This document shows, in pieces, positions 34,779 to 43,553 of a DNA stretch of 64,000 nucleotides. A program made the position numbers and the translations under genes. The number at the start of each line of letters is the position of its first letter. The stretch's first letter is position 1. The notes under the pieces are model-generated. The model was not told where the DNA came from, did no database searches, and saw only the letters and a list, made by a program, of their open reading frames with translations. The stretch spans positions 248,001 through 312,000 of the forward strand of contig JADKCH010000002.1 in assembly GCA_016714685.1 (NCBI GenBank). Direction: 5' to 3'. This DNA comes from Candidatus Geothrix odensensis (lineage in GTDB: Bacteria; Acidobacteriota; Holophagae; Holophagales; Holophagaceae).

Positions 34779-36124
34779 TCCCCACCCGCGCCCTCCGCGA
34801 CTGCCTCGACGGCGCCATTCCCGGCGTGGTCTCCACCTGCGCGCCGGACGGCACGCCCAACATCGCCTACATGTCCCAGGGCCAATACGTCGACGGGGAG
34901 CACCTGGCCCTGTCCTACCAGTTCTTCAACCGCACCCGCCAGAACATCCTGGCCAACCCCCACGCCACCCTGGGCCTCATCCACCCCCAGACGGCCCAGC
35001 AGTACCGGGTCCATCTCACCTATCAGCGCACCGAGACCGCGGGCCCCATCTTCGAATCCATGAAGGCCAAGCTGGCGGGCATCGCCTCCCACACGGGCAT
35101 GAGCGGCGTGTTCCATCTGCAGGGCTCGGACCTCTACCGCATCGACCGGGTGGAGGTCGTGCCCGGCAGCACCCTGCCCCTGCCGGTGCCGGCCGTGGAC
35201 CACCTCCCCGCCCTCCGCGCCTGCATGGAGCGCCTGCCCGCCACCCCGGACGCCGAGTCCCTGCTGGATGCCCTGCTGGACGGACTGGAGCGGCACTTCG
35301 GCATCGAGCAGGCCCTGGTGCTGATGCTCGATCCCGTGCGGGACCGCCTCTACACCGTGGCCAGCCGGGGGTACGCGACCTCCGGCGTGGGCTCCGAGAT
35401 CCAGGTGGGCGACGGCGTCATCGGCGTGGCCGCCCGCGAGCGCGTACCCATCCGCATCTCGCACATGACCTCCGAGTACGCTTACGGCCTGGCCATGCGC
35501 GAGGGCGCCGCGCCGCGCGGGTCCGACCTCCCGCAGGATTCCGAGATCCCCTTCCCGGGCCTGGCCGCGCCGGGCAGCCAGCTGGCCGTGCCCATCCCGG
35601 GCGCCCGCGAGCCCCTGGGCGTGCTCTTCGTGGAAAGCCCCCAGGAGATGCGCTTCTCCCACGCCGACGAGGATGCCCTGGTGGCCCTGGTGGCCCAGGT
35701 GGCAGCCCTGTTCCGCCTCTTCCTCGCGGAGCTGGATCTGGCCGACGAGTTCCAGCCCGCCCCGGAGAAGGTGTCCCAGCCCAGCGGAGCGCCGCTGCGG
35801 GTGCGGCACTACGCCGTCAACGACAGCGTCTTCCTGGGGGACGACTACCTCATCAAGGGCGTGGCGGGGAACATCCTCTGGACCCTGCTGCAGGACCACC
35901 AGGCCTCGGGGCGCACCCAGTTCAGCAACCGAGAGCTGCGCGCCGACCCGCGCGTGCGCCTGCCGGACCAGAGCGACAACCTGGAGGCCCGCCTGGTGCT
36001 GCTCCACCGCCGCCTGGCGGAGCGGCAGGCCTGCGTGCAGATGGAGAAGACGGGGCGGGGCCGCTTCCGCCTGAACATCTGCCGCCCCCTGGAGCTGGAG
36101 GACATGGACCCGGGGGCGGGCTGA
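34775..36124 (+). CDS. Split-barrel - GAF - winged-helix-like sensor protein
   Basis: 449 residues in three parts. Residues ~1-135 form a second flavin-type split barrel (VVSTCAPDGTPNIAYMSQGQYVDGEHLALSYQFFNRTRQN). Residues ~150-310 look like a GAF domain (LLDALLDGLERHFGIEQALVLMLDP... GDGVIGVAARERVPIRI... LGVLFVESPQ). The C-terminal ~100 residues (GNILWTLLQDH...FSNRELRADPRVRLPD...LEARLVLLHRRLAER) have the pattern of a DNA-binding winged helix. This suggests a one-component flavin or ligand sensor acting on DNA. Overlaps its upstream partner by 4 bases. Directly downstream lies the operator array of the cytochrome genes, which could be a target. All functional statements beyond the domains are inference. 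Confidence 0.65.
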   Translation: MIPTRALRDCLDGAIPGVVSTCAPDGTPNIAYMSQGQYVDGEHLALSYQFFNRTRQNILANPHATLGLIHPQTAQQYRVHLTYQRTETAGPIFESMKAKLAGIASHTGMSGVFHLQGSDLYRIDRVEVVPGSTLPLPVPAVDHLPALRACMERLPATPDAESLLDALLDGLERHFGIEQALVLMLDPVRDRLYTVASRGYATSGVGSEIQVGDGVIGVAARERVPIRISHMTSEYAYGLAMREGAAPRGSDLPQDSEIPFPGLAAPGSQLAVPIPGAREPLGVLFVESPQEMRFSHADEDALVALVAQVAALFRLFLAELDLADEFQPAPEKVSQPSGAPLRVRHYAVNDSVFLGDDYLIKGVAGNILWTLLQDHQASGRTQFSNRELRADPRVRLPDQSDNLEARLVLLHRRLAERQACVQMEKTGRGRFRLNICRPLELEDMDPGAG

Positions 36125-36144
36125 GCCGCCTTCAGACTTCACTT

Positions 36145-36188
36145 TTCTTAAAAGCTTCTTAAAGGCTTGCTAATTCTTTCTTAAGGGT
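36145..36188 (+). promoter_or_regulatory. Four 11-bp-phased direct repeats upstream of cytochrome genes
   Basis: TTCTTAAAAGC, TTCTTAAAGGC, TTGCTAATTCT and TTCTTAAGGGT follow one another exactly every 11 bases, i.e. on one face of the helix. That spacing is the hallmark of OmpR/PhoB-family response-regulator operators. The array lies 85 bases before the ATG of the first cytochrome gene, in an otherwise GC-rich region. Confidence 0.65.
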
Positions 36189-36272
36189 GGAAAAAACCAT
36201 TAAACCGATCTCGCCTGGTGCGATAACCCCTCATCGGGACCCGAACCCCCCCGACCCCTGATGAGGTGCACC

Positions 36273-36815
36273 ATGACCCTGACCCGCCCCTTCCTCCTGG
36301 CCCTCCTCGGCGCATCCCTGGCCCAGGCCGGCGCCCCAGCCCCGTCCGTCATCCAGCGCGGGGCCTACCTGGTCCAGGTGGGCGGCTGCAACGACTGCCA
36401 CACCCCCCTCAAGATGGGCCCCAAGGGCCCCGAGCCGGACATGAGCCGCATGCTGTCGGGCCACCCGGAGGCCCTGAAGATGCCCCCGGCCCCCCAGCTG
36501 CCCGAGGGTCCCTGGATGGTGACCATGGCCGCCACGGCCACGGCCTTCGCCGGTCCCTGGGGCGTGAGCCACGCCGCGAACCTGACCCCGGACAAGGAGA
36601 CCGGCCTGGGCAGCTGGACCGAGGCCCAGTTCCTCCAGATGATCCGCTCGGGCCGCCACCTGGGCCAGGGCCGCCCCATCCTTCCGCCCATGCCCGTGCA
36701 GGGCCTGCGCGCCGCCACCGAGGCCGACCAGAAGGCCATCTTCGCCTACCTGAAGTCCATCCCCGCCATCTCCAACCGCGTGCCCGCCGCGGTCGAGCCG
36801 GTCGCCTCCCACTGA
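36273..36815 (+). CDS. Secreted mono-heme c-type cytochrome
   Basis: 180 residues with signal peptide (TLTRPFLLALLGASLAQAG). One heme site CNDCH follows RGAYLVQVGG at residue ~40, and LPPMPVQGL supplies the likely axial Met. This layout resembles the small cytochrome subunits of periplasmic dehydrogenases. ATG 36273 is preferred over 36261 because of the preceding GAGGT. Followed after 12 bases by a diheme protein gene, so the two are co-transcribed behind the 11-bp operator array. Electron donor and acceptor are unknown. Confidence 0.85.
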   Translation: MTLTRPFLLALLGASLAQAGAPAPSVIQRGAYLVQVGGCNDCHTPLKMGPKGPEPDMSRMLSGHPEALKMPPAPQLPEGPWMVTMAATATAFAGPWGVSHAANLTPDKETGLGSWTEAQFLQMIRSGRHLGQGRPILPPMPVQGLRAATEADQKAIFAYLKSIPAISNRVPAAVEPVASH

Positions 36816-36827
36816 TCCGGATCCCCC

Positions 36828-37853
36828 ATGCGCGCCCTCCTCATCGCCCTCGTGGTGGCCCTCGGCCTGACGCCGGCGGCCGCCCGGACCGCTCCCCAGC
36901 CGCCCCGCCTGCTCTCCCAGACGGGCCTCTACTCGGCGCCCGGCGTGGTGGACGCCCGGCACCTGGCCTATGCGCCCCAGTACCCCCTGTGGACGGATGG
37001 CGCGGCCAAGGCCCGGTGGCTCCACCTCCCGGCCGGGGCGGCCATCGATGGGCGGGATGAGGACGGCTGGGTCTTCCCGGTGGGCACCAAGGCCTGGAAG
37101 GAGTTCGCCTTCCAGGGCCGCAAGGTCGAGACCCGGCTCCTCTGGAAGACCGGCCCCAAGACCTGGGCCTTCGCCAGCTATGCCTGGAACGCGGACCAGA
37201 GCGACGCCGTGCTCGTGCCCGAGGCGGGCCTGCCGGATGCCGCCGAGGTGGCGCCCGGGGTGCGGCACAGCATCCCGTCCCGCTCCGACTGCCGGAGCTG
37301 CCACGGCCAGGAGCAGGTCGAGGTCCTCGGCTTCACCGCCCTCCAGCTCTCCCCGGACCGGGATCCTGGCGCCATCCACGGCGAGCCGCTCCAACCCGGC
37401 ATGGTCACCCTCCGCGACCTGGTGGCCCGCCGCCTGCTGCGGGGCACCCGCCCCGATCTGCTGAGCCGCCCGCCCCGCATCCAGGCGGCCACCCCCGCCA
37501 CCCGCGCCGCCCTGGGCTATCTCGCGGCCAACTGCGGCGCCTGCCACCGGGCGGACCGGCCCCTCCCGGGCCTGGACCTGGACTTCCGCCACACCTCCCG
37601 CATCGCGCGGGAGGCCGAGGAGCCCGGCCTCCGCACCACCCTCCGCCGCCCCAGCCTCTACCAGGCCTCCGGCACCGACGCGAACCCGCGCCTCCAGCCC
37701 GGCGACCCCGGCCGCAGCACCCTGCTCCACAGGATGGCCTCCCGGCGGCCCACCTCCCAGATGCCCCCCCTGGGCTCGGCCCTGGTGGACCAGGAGGCCG
37801 TGACCCGCCTAAGCCACTGGATCGCTGACCTGCCGCTCTCGCCGTCGCACTGA
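36828..37853 (+). CDS. Diheme c-type cytochrome, SO_2930-like family
   Basis: 341 residues: signal peptide (MRALLIALVVALGLTPAAA), then LLSQTGLYSAPGVVDARHLAYAPQYPLWTDGAAKARWLHLP, the characteristic opening of the SO_2930-type family, and two heme sites CRSCH (~residue 160) and CGACH (~residue 237). The Met in SQMPPLGSALVD near the end may be a heme ligand. Family members are periplasmic or surface proteins of unclear function found beside other cytochromes. Operon partner of the mono-heme cytochrome just upstream. Confidence 0.8.
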   Translation: MRALLIALVVALGLTPAAARTAPQPPRLLSQTGLYSAPGVVDARHLAYAPQYPLWTDGAAKARWLHLPAGAAIDGRDEDGWVFPVGTKAWKEFAFQGRKVETRLLWKTGPKTWAFASYAWNADQSDAVLVPEAGLPDAAEVAPGVRHSIPSRSDCRSCHGQEQVEVLGFTALQLSPDRDPGAIHGEPLQPGMVTLRDLVARRLLRGTRPDLLSRPPRIQAATPATRAALGYLAANCGACHRADRPLPGLDLDFRHTSRIAREAEEPGLRTTLRRPSLYQASGTDANPRLQPGDPGRSTLLHRMASRRPTSQMPPLGSALVDQEAVTRLSHWIADLPLSPSH

Positions 37854-37897
37854 TCCGATCGTTCCCTCCTTTCCTCACCCCGATTCCGAGGTCCGCC

Positions 37898-38854
37898 ATG
37901 CCCGCACCCCAACCCTCCCGCCAGGATCTGCTCGCCGCCATGCTCCGCATCCGGGCCTACGAAGAAAAGATCGTGGCCTTCCACGAGCAGGGGCCCTTCC
38001 CCCACGTCTGCACCTCCGTGGGCCAGGAGGCCGCCGCCGTGGGCGTGGTCTCGGCCCTTGAGCGCGAGGACCAGATCCTCACCAACCACCGCAGCGCCGG
38101 CCACCTGCTGGCCCGCGGGGCCGATCCCGGCCGCCTCCTCGCCGAGGTCATGGGTCGCGCCACGGGCTACTGCAAGGGCCGCAGCGGCACCCTGCACATC
38201 TCCGCCAAGGAGCTGGGCGTCATCCTCACCTCCACCATCGTGGGGGGCGAGCTGTCCCTGGCGCCGGGCGTGGCGCTCTCGCGCACCCTGCTCGGCGGTG
38301 AGGGCATCGTGGTCTGCTTTTTCGGGGACGGCGCCGCCTGCGAGGGCATCTTCCACGAGTCGCTGAACCTGGCCTCGGTCTGGAACCTGCCCGTGCTCTA
38401 CGTCTGCGAGAACAACCAGTGGCAGGCCTTCGTGCACCGCAGGGAGACCATGGTGGGCGATCACATCGCCCCCTGGGCCGCGTCCTACGGCATGGACAGC
38501 CTGGTGGTGGATGGCAATGACGTGGAGGCCGTGCTGGAGGCGGCCACCCGCGCCGCGGCCCAGGTGCGCGCCACCCGGCGCCCCTTCCTCCTGGAGGCCT
38601 GGACCTACCGCCAGCGGGGCCACATGGAGCCCCACGACCAGTCCTACGTGGACCCCGCCGAGCTCGAGGCCTGGCTGCCCAAGGATCCCATCGCCCGGCT
38701 GGAGGCCCGCCTCCTGGCCGACGGAGAGCTCACCCCGGCGGGCCTCGAGACCCTCCGCGCCCAGGCCCGCGCGGCCATGGACAGTGCCGCGGCCTTCGCC
38801 CTCGACTCGCCCTATCCCGATCCCTCCGAACTCACCGCCGACGTCTACGCCTAG
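37898..38854 (+). CDS. TPP-dependent 2-oxo acid/acetoin dehydrogenase E1 alpha subunit
   Basis: 318 residues. The thiamine-diphosphate motif runs from Gly143-Asp144-Gly145 (FFGDGAACEGIFHESLNLAS) to Asn172-Asn173 (CENNQ), and HMEPHDQSYVDP is present, as in E1 alpha of pyruvate, branched-chain or acetoin dehydrogenases. It acts as a heterotetramer with the beta subunit encoded next (9 bases on). No E2, E3 or regulator is adjacent on the right, so the complex must use partners encoded elsewhere. Sequence alone does not separate pyruvate from acetoin. Confidence 0.9.
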   Translation: MPAPQPSRQDLLAAMLRIRAYEEKIVAFHEQGPFPHVCTSVGQEAAAVGVVSALEREDQILTNHRSAGHLLARGADPGRLLAEVMGRATGYCKGRSGTLHISAKELGVILTSTIVGGELSLAPGVALSRTLLGGEGIVVCFFGDGAACEGIFHESLNLASVWNLPVLYVCENNQWQAFVHRRETMVGDHIAPWAASYGMDSLVVDGNDVEAVLEAATRAAAQVRATRRPFLLEAWTYRQRGHMEPHDQSYVDPAELEAWLPKDPIARLEARLLADGELTPAGLETLRAQARAAMDSAAAFALDSPYPDPSELTADVYA

Positions 38855-38863
38855 GAGCCTCCC

Positions 38864-39841
38864 ATGTCCCTCATCACTGCCCATGAAGCCCTCGACCAGG
38901 CCCTGGCCGAAGAGATGCACCGCGACAGCCGCGTGCTGATGTTCGGCGAAGGCGTCGCCACCAAGCGCAAGCACCTGCTGGACGCCTTCGGCCCCCAGCG
39001 CGTGCGCAACACCCCCCTCGCCGAGGGCATCATCGCCGGCACCGCCGCCGGCGCCGCCGCCACGGGCCTGCGCCCGGTGGTGGACCTGCTCTTCGCGCCC
39101 TTCCTCTGCTTCGCCATGGACGAGATCGTGAACAGCGCGGGCAAGCTGCGCTACATGTCCGGCGGCCAGTTCGCGTTTCCCATGGTGGTGCTCGCCCTGA
39201 CCGGCGGCGGCTGGACCGTGGGCGCCCAGCACAACCACAACGTCGAGGCCTGGTTCGTCCACAGCCCCGGCCTCAAGGTCGTGATGCCCTCCACCCCCGA
39301 GGACTTCAAGGGCCTCATGAAGGCCGCCATCCGGGACGACAACCCCGTGCTCTTCTTCATGGACATGGCCCTGGCCTTCGTGCCGGGCGAGGTGCCCGAG
39401 GGCGAGGTGCTCATCCCCCTGGGCGAGGCGGCCGTCCGCCGCGAGGGCTCGGACCTGACCCTCATCTCGTACGCCAAGACGGTGCCCGCCTGCCTGGCCG
39501 CCGCCGAGACCCTGGCGGAGCAGGGCGTCTCCGCCGAGGTGATCGACCTGCGCACCCTCAAGCCCCTGGACGAGGCCACCATCCTGGCCTCGGTGCGGAA
39601 GACCGGGCGCGTCATCGTCGTGCACGAGGCGGGCCGGCTCTGCGGCGTGGGCGCCGAGGTGGCCGCCCTGATCTCAGAGCAGGCCTTCGAGGCCCTGAAG
39701 GCCCCGGTGCTGCGGATCACGGGTCCCGACGCCCCGGCGCCCTCCAGCTATGTGCTGGAGCAGGCCTTCATCCCCCAGGCCGGGGCCATCGTGGCCGCGG
39801 GGCTGCGCCTGGCCGAGCGGCCCGCGGCCGTCGCGGGCTGA
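38864..39841 (+). CDS. TPP-dependent dehydrogenase E1 beta subunit
   Basis: 325 residues. GEGVATKRKHLLDAFGPQRVRNTPLAEGIIAGTAAGAAATGLRPVVDL at the N-terminus and the C-terminal swivel domain (VIDLRTLKPLDEATILASVRKTGRVIVVHEA) are typical of the transketolase-like beta subunit. Together with the alpha subunit it decarboxylates a 2-oxo acid or cleaves acetoin and passes the acyl group to E2. Spacing of 9 bases with the alpha gene and an AGGAG before the ATG support one operon. After it, transcription converges with the PKD-protein gene. Confidence 0.9.
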   Translation: MSLITAHEALDQALAEEMHRDSRVLMFGEGVATKRKHLLDAFGPQRVRNTPLAEGIIAGTAAGAAATGLRPVVDLLFAPFLCFAMDEIVNSAGKLRYMSGGQFAFPMVVLALTGGGWTVGAQHNHNVEAWFVHSPGLKVVMPSTPEDFKGLMKAAIRDDNPVLFFMDMALAFVPGEVPEGEVLIPLGEAAVRREGSDLTLISYAKTVPACLAAAETLAEQGVSAEVIDLRTLKPLDEATILASVRKTGRVIVVHEAGRLCGVGAEVAALISEQAFEALKAPVLRITGPDAPAPSSYVLEQAFIPQAGAIVAAGLRLAERPAAVAG

Positions 39842-39850
39842 GCGGGGAAC

Positions 39851-40786
39851 TCAGCGGGCCTCACGGGGCATCACCTGCAGCGTCCCGGGCCCCCGCGCTT
39901 TCCCCAGTGAATTGGCGACGCCGACCCGCCGCAGGCCGGGCCTTGTGGTGGGGGAAAGGTAGACCCGCACCACGGCCTGCCCAGGGGAGAGGACCTGCGG
40001 CGGGGCCAGCACGGCGATGTCCTTTCCGAAGGAGAGCCGCATGTCGGCGGTGAGGTTCCGTCCCGTGAGCCGCAGCTCGGCCTCCGCCCCCGCGCGGAGC
40101 TGGGCCGGCGCCACCGTCTCGACCCGCGGGGGCTCGCCGCGGTCCAGGCGCACAAAGTAGCGGATCACCGGCACCTGGAAGGTGACCGGAGGCGACAGGA
40201 TGCGCAGGCTCACCTGGTGCTCGCCCAGCTCCGTGGTGGGCAGCGAGGGCAGGTCGCGGGAATCCACGGTGACGGCCGCGGCGAAGGACACCTGGCGCGT
40301 GACCGTGCCCACGGGCACGCCATCGACGGTCCACTGGGCCAGGAAGGTGCCCGTGCCTTCGCCCTTGAGGTCGAGGTAGGCCACCAGGGGGCCGGCGCCC
40401 TGGGGCACGGCGGCCTCGGTGCCGCCATCCTCCCAGCGCAGGCGCAGCATCGAAAGGCTGAAGGGCGCCACGGGATGGTCCGCCACCCGCACCCGGGCCT
40501 GGGCCACCTGGGGCGGGGAGAGGGCCCCGCCGTTGAGCGACCGGTACATGGCCCGCACCGTGTAGGAGCCGGGGGTCGCATAGGTGGTGGTGGCGATGGC
40601 ACCACCATCCACCGAGCGGCCATCCCCGAAGGACCAGAGCACCTGCCCGGCGGGAGCGGGGTTCGCCGTGAGGATGAAGGTGACCGGCCGGCCCGGCAAG
40701 GGCAGCCCCGGATTGGCGGTGATGGTGCCTTGCGCCCGCAGCACCAGGGCGAGGGAGAGGGCGAGGCAGGTGTGGAACCAGCGCAT
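39851..40786 (-). CDS. Secreted PKD/TIG-domain protein
   Basis: 311 residues with signal peptide (MRWFHTCLALSLALVLRAQG). A PKD-like domain (GQVLWSFGDGRSVDGG...YATPGSYTVRA) occupies ~25-110 and an IPT/TIG-like immunoglobulin fold (PPRVETVAPAQLRAGAEAELRLTGRNLTADMRLSFGKD) lies near 220-300. These are extracellular beta-sandwich folds used for binding or spacing. It is the last gene of a three-gene operon with an outer-membrane protein (10 bases upstream) and a secreted protein. The role is unknown. Confidence 0.7.
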   Translation of the reverse strand: MRWFHTCLALSLALVLRAQGTITANPGLPLPGRPVTFILTANPAPAGQVLWSFGDGRSVDGGAIATTTYATPGSYTVRAMYRSLNGGALSPPQVAQARVRVADHPVAPFSLSMLRLRWEDGGTEAAVPQGAGPLVAYLDLKGEGTGTFLAQWTVDGVPVGTVTRQVSFAAAVTVDSRDLPSLPTTELGEHQVSLRILSPPVTFQVPVIRYFVRLDRGEPPRVETVAPAQLRAGAEAELRLTGRNLTADMRLSFGKDIAVLAPPQVLSPGQAVVRVYLSPTTRPGLRRVGVANSLGKARGPGTLQVMPREAR

Positions 40787-40796
40787 GGTCCGCCCT

Positions 40797-42749
40797 TCAG
40801 TAGGACAGGTTGAGGAGGAGGAAGAGGCGGTTGTCTTCGACGATGCCCAGGAAGTCCGGGTTGCGGGTGTAGCGGGCCTTCAGCCCGAGGCTGCCCCGCG
40901 CCAGGTTCCGGAGGTAGGGATCCAGCGTGAGGCCCAGGGTGCCTTCGGCCGTGGCGGCGTTCAGTGTCGTGCCCGTGCTGAGCACGGTGCGGGAGGCGCC
41001 CCCGTTCAGGAGCAGCTGCAGCGTGCCGGGGATGAGGCTGAACTGGGCGTTCAGGAAGGCATTGGCGATGGTGGTCTGCTGATCTCCAGGCTGGCTGAGG
41101 ATCCGCGACCAGCTCAGGTTCGGGGAGAGGCGGCCCCAGGTCCCCAGGCCCAGGTTCCCCCCCAGGGACAGCGCCTTGCTGCTGCCGGTGCTGCGGGTGT
41201 AGCCGGTGGATTGGAGCTGGTCGAACTGGGCGTTGAAGGTGAGCACCACCTGGGGCGGCAGCACCAGGTCGAAGCCCGTGACCACGCCGGTGCGCTCGCT
41301 GTTGCTGAAGGGGATGAACGGATTGGCCACCACCTCGGCCGCCTGCCGCCCCGCCCGCAGGCCCACCCGCCAGGTGGCCGTGGGGTTGAGCACCACCCGG
41401 GCATCCAGGCTCTGGGACTGGTTCCAGGCCTGGCTCAAGTTCACGCGGCCGGTGGGGTTGGTGCGCTCGTCCGTGGCCGTGGCGCTGAGGCCCCAGGTGG
41501 GCCGGTTCAGGGCCACGCTGCTGTCGAAGACGCGCCGGTCCCCCGTGAAGAAGGCCACGCCCACGGTGCCGAAGGCCTGGCCCACGGCGCGATAGCCCGC
41601 CTGGGCGCTGAAGCCCCCGTCGGTCCACTGGGTGGCCAGGCGCCAGGCCTGGTCGGATTCCATGGGCGTGCCCACCAGGGCGTCTGGGGTGAAGAGGCTC
41701 CGGGCGTACTCCCCGGAGACCGCCAGGCGGCTTTCCAGGAAGCGGCCATCCACCACCAGCGCCCCGGTGGAGCCCTCCCGCACGGGCAGGGCGAAGGCCG
41801 TCACCAGGTTCGCCGCCGTGGCCAGGTCATCCCGCCCGCTGAGGAAGACCAGCCTGGTCCGCAGGGTGTTGCCGAACCAGAGGCGGCTGAGGGAGCCGCC
41901 ATAGGCCTCGCTGCCCTCCACGGGCCAGAGCAGGCCCGTCAGCCCGGCCTGCCGCTGCGTGTTGAGCGCGAAGAGGTGGGCCGCCGTGGGTTGGCCTGAG
42001 TAGATGTAGTCGAGGCCCCGCCGCCCCCCGGGGCCCAGGGTGAACTCGGATTCCTGGGTCATCAGGTCGCCCGCCTGCAGCCGGTGCGCCCCGGCCGCAT
42101 AGGTCGCCTGGATGTCCCCGATGGTCCACCGGGCCTGGTTCGGCAGCGGCTGGTTCGAATAGACCAGGCGGGCGCCGAAGGCCAGGTGGCGGTCCTCCTC
42201 GTCCTTCTGCAGGACGAGACGGACCTGGCCCGCCGCCAGGAGGGTGGGCTCATCGGGGACGGCCACCTTCCGGTGGATCAGGTCCGTGGCGCTGCCATCT
42301 ACATAGATCGGACCGTGGGGCTTCGGCGGCGGCGGGGGCGGGGCAGCGGCCGCTGCCGCGGGTTCCGGCTCGGCAGAGGCAGGCAGGTTCAGGTTGAAGA
42401 AGGCGGTGGGGGCCTCCGCCGGCAGCGTGCTGACGCCCCCCGCCCCCTTGGAGGCCACGTAACACTGGATGGGGACGCCCGTGGGCAGCACCGCTTCGGC
42501 CCGCGCCGTGAAGAGCCCGTCCTCGCCCCGGGCCAGGGTGAGTGTCTCGAACTCGGTCTCGCCCGCCCTCCGGTGGAAGAGCACCACCCACTCCGTCCCC
42601 GGGGGGGCCTTGGCCTGGACGACCAGGGGCCCGCCGGGCGCGGGTGGCGTGAGGAACTCCACCTCCACGGGCGGAGGCGCCTGGGCAACGAGGGCCGGCG
42701 CGGCGCCCAGGGCGCACGCCAGCCCTCGCAGGGCTCGTGGCTCAGGCAC
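40797..42749 (-). CDS. Putative outer-membrane beta-barrel protein with Pro/Ala-rich linker
   Basis: 650 residues, GTG start. After a weak signal (RGLACALGAAPALVAQA) there is an N-terminal beta domain (~25-130), a linker of Glu/Pro/Ala then a run of prolines (~135-155), and a long C-terminal region with the alternating pattern and Tyr/Trp/Arg-rich strands of an outer-membrane barrel (e.g. GDLMTQESEFTLGPGGRRGLDYIY), ending LLLNLSY with an aromatic last residue. It might be a transporter or porin for something secreted by the same operon. I do not recognise the family. Confidence 0.6.
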   Translation of the reverse strand: MPEPRALRGLACALGAAPALVAQAPPPVEVEFLTPPAPGGPLVVQAKAPPGTEWVVLFHRRAGETEFETLTLARGEDGLFTARAEAVLPTGVPIQCYVASKGAGGVSTLPAEAPTAFFNLNLPASAEPEPAAAAAAPPPPPPKPHGPIYVDGSATDLIHRKVAVPDEPTLLAAGQVRLVLQKDEEDRHLAFGARLVYSNQPLPNQARWTIGDIQATYAAGAHRLQAGDLMTQESEFTLGPGGRRGLDYIYSGQPTAAHLFALNTQRQAGLTGLLWPVEGSEAYGGSLSRLWFGNTLRTRLVFLSGRDDLATAANLVTAFALPVREGSTGALVVDGRFLESRLAVSGEYARSLFTPDALVGTPMESDQAWRLATQWTDGGFSAQAGYRAVGQAFGTVGVAFFTGDRRVFDSSVALNRPTWGLSATATDERTNPTGRVNLSQAWNQSQSLDARVVLNPTATWRVGLRAGRQAAEVVANPFIPFSNSERTGVVTGFDLVLPPQVVLTFNAQFDQLQSTGYTRSTGSSKALSLGGNLGLGTWGRLSPNLSWSRILSQPGDQQTTIANAFLNAQFSLIPGTLQLLLNGGASRTVLSTGTTLNAATAEGTLGLTLDPYLRNLARGSLGLKARYTRNPDFLGIVEDNRLFLLLNLSY

Positions 42750-42776
42750 GGGTCGGGACCACGCGGTCGCTCCGGG

Positions 42777-43553
42777 TTACTTCAGGAGGGTCACGTGGCC
42801 GGTCTTGGTGTGCTTGCCGGCCTGGGAGGCGCCCCAGGACCAGCTGAGCACCTCGATGGTGCCGGGCTGCTCGTCGGCCACCACCTTGACGACGCAGCGC
42901 CCGCCCGGGGTGTCGGGCAGCTGCTGACCCTCGGCCTGGGCGGCCCGCTCGGACGTGAAGCCGCCCTTGCCCTTGGCCAGATCCCAGTCCACCAGGCAGA
43001 CCATGGGCTTGTGCATGCGCCTGCCGGTGGGCAGGCCGCTGGCGTGATCCCGGGGCGAGACGACCCCGCCCGACACCCCGGAACCGCCGGGCGCCTTTTC
43101 ACCAAAAGTCGAGCCCTGGGTCTGCTTGGTGATGCTCAGATCCTGCACGTTCACCTTGCCGGCCCCACCACCTGATCCGGGCGAGGCCGGTGCGGCCCCC
43201 GACGCAGTGCTACGGGTGATGCTCAGGTCCTGCACGCTGACCTTGCCGGCCCCGCCCCCCGTGCTCAGCGAGCTGCCGCCAGCTCCCCGGCCCTCGATGA
43301 TGATGTCGGAGCGGCCATCTCCGTCCAGGTCCGCCAGGGAGACGGAACGGCCATCGGCGCTGGTGATCACGACCTGGTACTCGCCGGGGGGCACGTTCGT
43401 GAAGCGCACGCAGCCATTGGAATCCGCCTGGGCGGAGGCCACCGTGGCCCCTGCCCGGGTCTGGAGGGTGGCCCGGGAGATGTGCTTGCCCTCGGCCGCC
43501 TGGAGGGAGAGACCCAGCATCAGTGCACTTGCAACCACGTAGGACCGCTTCAT
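42777..43553 (-). CDS. Secreted protein with repeated GKVxVQDLSIT motif
   Basis: 258 residues, start ATG 43553 behind a perfect AAGGAGGT. Signal peptide MKRSYVVASALMLGLSLQAAEG, then a carboxypeptidase-regulatory-like beta-sandwich (RAGATVASAQADSNGCVRFTNVPPGEYQVVI), an acidic LADLDGDGRSDIII stretch resembling a Ca-binding or FG-GAP-type loop, and two copies of GGGAGKV(S/N)VQDLSIT(R/K) separated by a Ser/Gly/Ala-rich linker. First gene of the operon with the barrel protein and the PKD protein. Function unknown; a secreted matrix or adhesion component is possible. The leader (43554-43660) is AT-rich. Confidence 0.65.
   Translation of the reverse strand: MKRSYVVASALMLGLSLQAAEGKHISRATLQTRAGATVASAQADSNGCVRFTNVPPGEYQVVITSADGRSVSLADLDGDGRSDIIIEGRGAGGSSLSTGGGAGKVSVQDLSITRSTASGAAPASPGSGGGAGKVNVQDLSITKQTQGSTFGEKAPGGSGVSGGVVSPRDHASGLPTGRRMHKPMVCLVDWDLAKGKGGFTSERAAQAEGQQLPDTPGGRCVVKVVADEQPGTIEVLSWSWGASQAGKHTKTGHVTLLK

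Noticed and set aside
42777..43553. Type VI secretion Hcp-like protein, from the GKVxVQDLSIT phrases
   Set aside because: Only the short phrase is reminiscent. Length, signal peptide and linker do not fit Hcp, and no other T6SS gene is near.
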